Shown piece after piece: positions 33,142 through 34,838 of a DNA stretch of 34,838 bases. Source of the DNA: an uncultured Ruminococcus sp. (GTDB lineage: Bacteria; Bacillota; Clostridia; Oscillospirales; Ruminococcaceae); the NCBI GenBank assembly GCA_947177755.1, contig CAMWVV010000005.1:1-34838 (forward strand), given 5' to 3'. Every line of letters starts with the position of its first letter. Position 1 is the first letter of the stretch. The position numbers were made by a program, and so were the translations under genes. Below the pieces are notes generated by a model that had not been told where the DNA came from, searched no databases, and saw only the letters and a list, made by a program, of their open reading frames with translations.

Positions 33142-33213
33142 CTCCTTCTGGATTCTGCCCGTCAACTTCCTGCGGGCAAGGATAACTTGTACCATTCGTC
33201 ACGATACTTTTCA
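33142..33213 (-). promoter_or_regulatory. rpsF leader with hairpin, possible S6:S18 autoregulatory site
   Basis: On the minus strand TGCCCG (33173-33178) pairs with CGGGCA (33156-33161) across an 11-base loop, ending about 9 bases before the rpsF ribosome site. The S6:S18 complex is known to bind a hairpin in rpsF leaders of many bacteria. I cannot confirm the consensus here. Confidence 0.5.
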
Positions 33214-33242
33214 AGTATATCACATATTTTGTCAGTTGTCAA
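33214..33242 (-). promoter_or_regulatory. Promoter of rpsF-ssb-rpsR
   Basis: On the minus strand TTGACA (33237-33242), a 17-base spacer and TATACT (33214-33219) form a strong promoter. Confidence 0.9.
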
Positions 33243-33343
33243 GAGATTAGGAAAAAAATTTCAGAAAAAATTGTATCATCACTAAAACGAAACGATATCT
33301 TTGCTTTTTTTAAGATATAGCAAAGTGTTGAAAATTATGTCAG

Positions 33344-34546
33344 TCAGTTATTTATTGTACTTAACTCTTTCAGTCTTGTAAGAATAATATCAGCCACTTC
33401 TGATTTTGACATAATTTCAAGCTGCTCAGTATTGTCGGGAGTTATCAGCGTTACTATATTGGTATCAGTTCCGAAACCTGCACCGACGGTTTTCAGCGAA
33501 TTTGCACAAATCATGTCGCATTTTTTGTCTGTAAGCTTTCTGCGTGAGTTTTCGATAACGTTTTCTGTTTCCATTGAAAAACCGCAGATAACCTGTCCGA
33601 CGGGCTTATGTTCGCCGAGATATTTAAGAATATCTTTAGTGCGTTTAAGCGGAATACTCATGTCACTGTCTGATTTTTTAATTTTATTGTCAGCTGTCGT
33701 AACGGGTGTATAGTCGGCAACAGCAGCGGATTTTATTATAATATCAAAATCTGCCTGTCGTTCTGTCACTGCCATGAACATATCTTCTGCGGTTTCCGCC
33801 TTTACCACATCAACGAACATAGGCGGTTTAACGTCGGTATGTCCTGCAATCACAGTCACGTCCGCACCTCTCAGCATTGCATTTTCTGCAATGGCAAACC
33901 CCATTTTTCCGCTTGAATGATTGGTTATGAAACGTACAGGGTCAATATTTTCACGGGTCGCACCTGCCGTCACAAGAATTTTCTTTCCCTGCAAATCCTT
34001 TTCAAAGGCTATTTCACGGACTATATATGCAAGTAACGTTTCTTCGTCTGGAAGTTTTCCGTCACCTGTATCACGGTTGGCAAGCATACCATTTACCGTG
34101 GGAACTATTTCATAGCCGAATCTTTTCAGTTTTTCAATATTGTCCTGTACTATCGGATTATGCAGCATATTGTGATTCATTGCAGGAGCGATAATCTTTT
34201 TGCAGGTACACGCCATGACCGTTGTTGTAAGCATATCGTCGGCAATACCGTTTGCTATTTTTCCAATGACATTAGCTGATGCAGGTGCAATCATAACCAC
34301 ATCAGCCTTTTTTGCAATTGAAACGTGTTCCACGCTGTACTCAAAATTTCTGTCAAAAGTGTCTATAAGGCATTTGTGCTGGGTGAGTGTTTCAAAAGTC
34401 AAGGGGTGTACGAAATTCGTTGAATTGGGTGTCATTGCAACATGAACGTCCGCACCGAGTTTGGTCAGCATTCTTGCGAGGTTGCATATTTTGTACACTG
34501 CTATAGAGCCTGATACTCCGAGCAGTACTGTTTTTCCTGTAAGCAT
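33344..34546 (-). CDS. coaBC: Bifunctional phosphopantothenoylcysteine decarboxylase/phosphopantothenate--cysteine ligase
   Basis: CoaBC joins cysteine to 4'-phosphopantothenate and decarboxylates the product on the way to coenzyme A. The 400-residue protein has the flavin domain first: GVSGSIAVYKICNLARML, the His in VEHVSIAKKADV, IAPASANVIGKIANGIADDML and IAPAMNHNM. The ligase domain starts at about 185: ILVTAGATRENIDPVRFITN, SSGKMG, SAAVADY and KIKK. AAAAGGAG precedes the ATG. It stands alone between rpsF-ssb-rpsR and a divergent hsdS. Confidence 0.96.
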   Translation of the reverse strand: MLTGKTVLLGVSGSIAVYKICNLARMLTKLGADVHVAMTPNSTNFVHPLTFETLTQHKCLIDTFDRNFEYSVEHVSIAKKADVVMIAPASANVIGKIANGIADDMLTTTVMACTCKKIIAPAMNHNMLHNPIVQDNIEKLKRFGYEIVPTVNGMLANRDTGDGKLPDEETLLAYIVREIAFEKDLQGKKILVTAGATRENIDPVRFITNHSSGKMGFAIAENAMLRGADVTVIAGHTDVKPPMFVDVVKAETAEDMFMAVTERQADFDIIIKSAAVADYTPVTTADNKIKKSDSDMSIPLKRTKDILKYLGEHKPVGQVICGFSMETENVIENSRRKLTDKKCDMICANSLKTVGAGFGTDTNIVTLITPDNTEQLEIMSKSEVADIILTRLKELSTINN

Positions 34547-34588
34547 ATTATTATAATCTCCTTTTTAATCAAGAATCTATATATTAGT

Positions 34589-34617
34589 ATTTTACTTTAT
34601 ATTTACATTTTTGTCAA
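34589..34617 (-). promoter_or_regulatory. Promoter of coaBC
   Basis: On the minus strand TTGACA (34612-34617), a 17-base spacer and TAAAAT (34589-34594) lie about 43 bases ahead of the coaBC ATG. Confidence 0.88.
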
Positions 34618-34660
34618 TTGCAATTATTTTTGTAAATATATAGATTTTTTTCTGAAAGTA

Positions 34661-34669
34661 TGTTATAAT
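34661..34669 (+). promoter_or_regulatory. Extended -10 promoter of the third hsdS
   Basis: TGTTATAAT is an extended -10 with no good -35 at the right spacing. The predicted start falls close to the GGGAGG ribosome site, which implies a very short leader. Confidence 0.6.
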
Positions 34670-34687
34670 TGTTCGGGAGGCGTATAA

Positions 34688-34838
34688 ATGAGTAAGATAG
34701 ATGATTTAATAAATAAGCTTTGTCCGAATGGTGTGGAGTATATGGAACTTTCGGAAATATTAAAAATCAAGAATGGTAAAGATTATAAAGGATATTCAAA
34801 TGGTAATATTCCTGTTTACGGTTCAGGTGGTATAATAG
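34688..34838 (+). CDS. hsdS: Type I restriction specificity subunit, N-terminal part only (cut by window end)
   Basis: The first 50 codons begin MSKIDDLINKLCPNGVEYME and continue through GKDYKGYSNGNIPVYGSGGI, a typical first target-recognition domain with the YGSGG motif. The first 18 residues closely match the hsdS at 3916-5100 (MSRLNDLINELCPDGVEYI); after that the two diverge, as expected for different recognition domains. GGGAGG precedes the ATG. It diverges from coaBC and continues beyond the window, where hsdM or hsdR might lie. Confidence 0.88.
   Translation, partial: MSKIDDLINKLCPNGVEYMELSEILKIKNGKDYKGYSNGNIPVYGSGGII

Noticed and set aside
33131-33223. 31-residue extension of S6
   Set aside because: It reads through the leader hairpin and the ribosome binding site; the family start is MAKVSAKYEV at 33130.
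33243-33343. Overlapping inverted repeats (ATATCTT/AAGATAT and CTTTGCT/AGCAAAG) after coaBC as a terminator
   Set aside because: Neither hairpin is followed by a T-run in the coaBC direction, and the stems are AT-rich, so I cannot support a terminator call.
1-34838. CRISPR array, tRNA, rRNA or insertion sequence
   Set aside because: No regularly spaced repeats, no cloverleaf or rRNA motifs and no transposase-like protein were found on either strand.

Overview
The window looks like chromosomal DNA of a low-GC, anaerobic Firmicute, most like Ruminococcus/Oscillospiraceae in class Clostridia. This rests on the AT-rich sequence, strong SigA-type promoters with 17-base spacers and AAGGAG-type ribosome binding sites, a T-box before asnS, ThiH (the anaerobic tyrosine route) rather than ThiO, tandem M42 peptidases, and a zinc-ribbon/kinase-like/PASTA protein with a Pro-Thr tail. 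Genus is inference. No rRNA, tRNA, CRISPR array or recognisable transposase was seen.

Layout. (1) 1-1003: a small accessory cassette encoding a 25-residue hydrophobic peptide, a 38-residue peptide and a 143-residue membrane protein. It lies between two ~140-base direct repeats, each carrying the asnA 3' end and its terminator. (2) 1004-3810: T-box-controlled asnS followed by asnA (asparagine supply). (3) 3916-13020: a long minus-strand thiamine operon. A promoter overlapping the metG stop codon drives a TPP riboswitch with a readable terminator/antiterminator, followed by hsdS, thiS, thiF, thiG, thiH, tenI, thiE, a small membrane protein gene, thiD, thiC and a second hsdS. The two restriction-specificity genes bracket the biosynthetic genes and sit in the same transcription unit. 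(4) 13040-16757: an atypical methionyl-tRNA synthetase-like gene and gltX. (5) 16787-20973 (+): two M42 peptidases, a GNAT acetyltransferase and a PLP-dependent methionine gamma-lyase-family enzyme in one overlapping operon. (6) 21083-23284 (+): a transmembrane PASTA protein whose kinase domain has lost its key catalytic residues. (7) 23286-30944 (-): a small unknown gene, a HAD phosphatase, glgA, purL and mtaB. (8) 31108-31882 (+): an HPr-like protein without the phospho-histidine, and a DUF378 membrane protein. (9) 31937-33242 (-): rpsF-ssb-rpsR. (10) 33344-34617 (-): coaBC. (11) 34664-end (+): the start of a third hsdS, cut by the window edge.

How the genes work together. Most are housekeeping. 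The thi genes form a near-complete de novo TPP pathway: ThiC and ThiD for the pyrimidine, ThiS/F/G/H and TenI for the thiazole, ThiE for coupling. asnS and asnA share one tRNA-Asn sensor. The most unusual parts are the asnA-tail-flanked peptide cassette, the hsdS genes embedded in the riboswitch-controlled thi operon (one with an out-of-frame A7 tract near its 3' end), the PASTA pseudokinase and the HPr lookalike.
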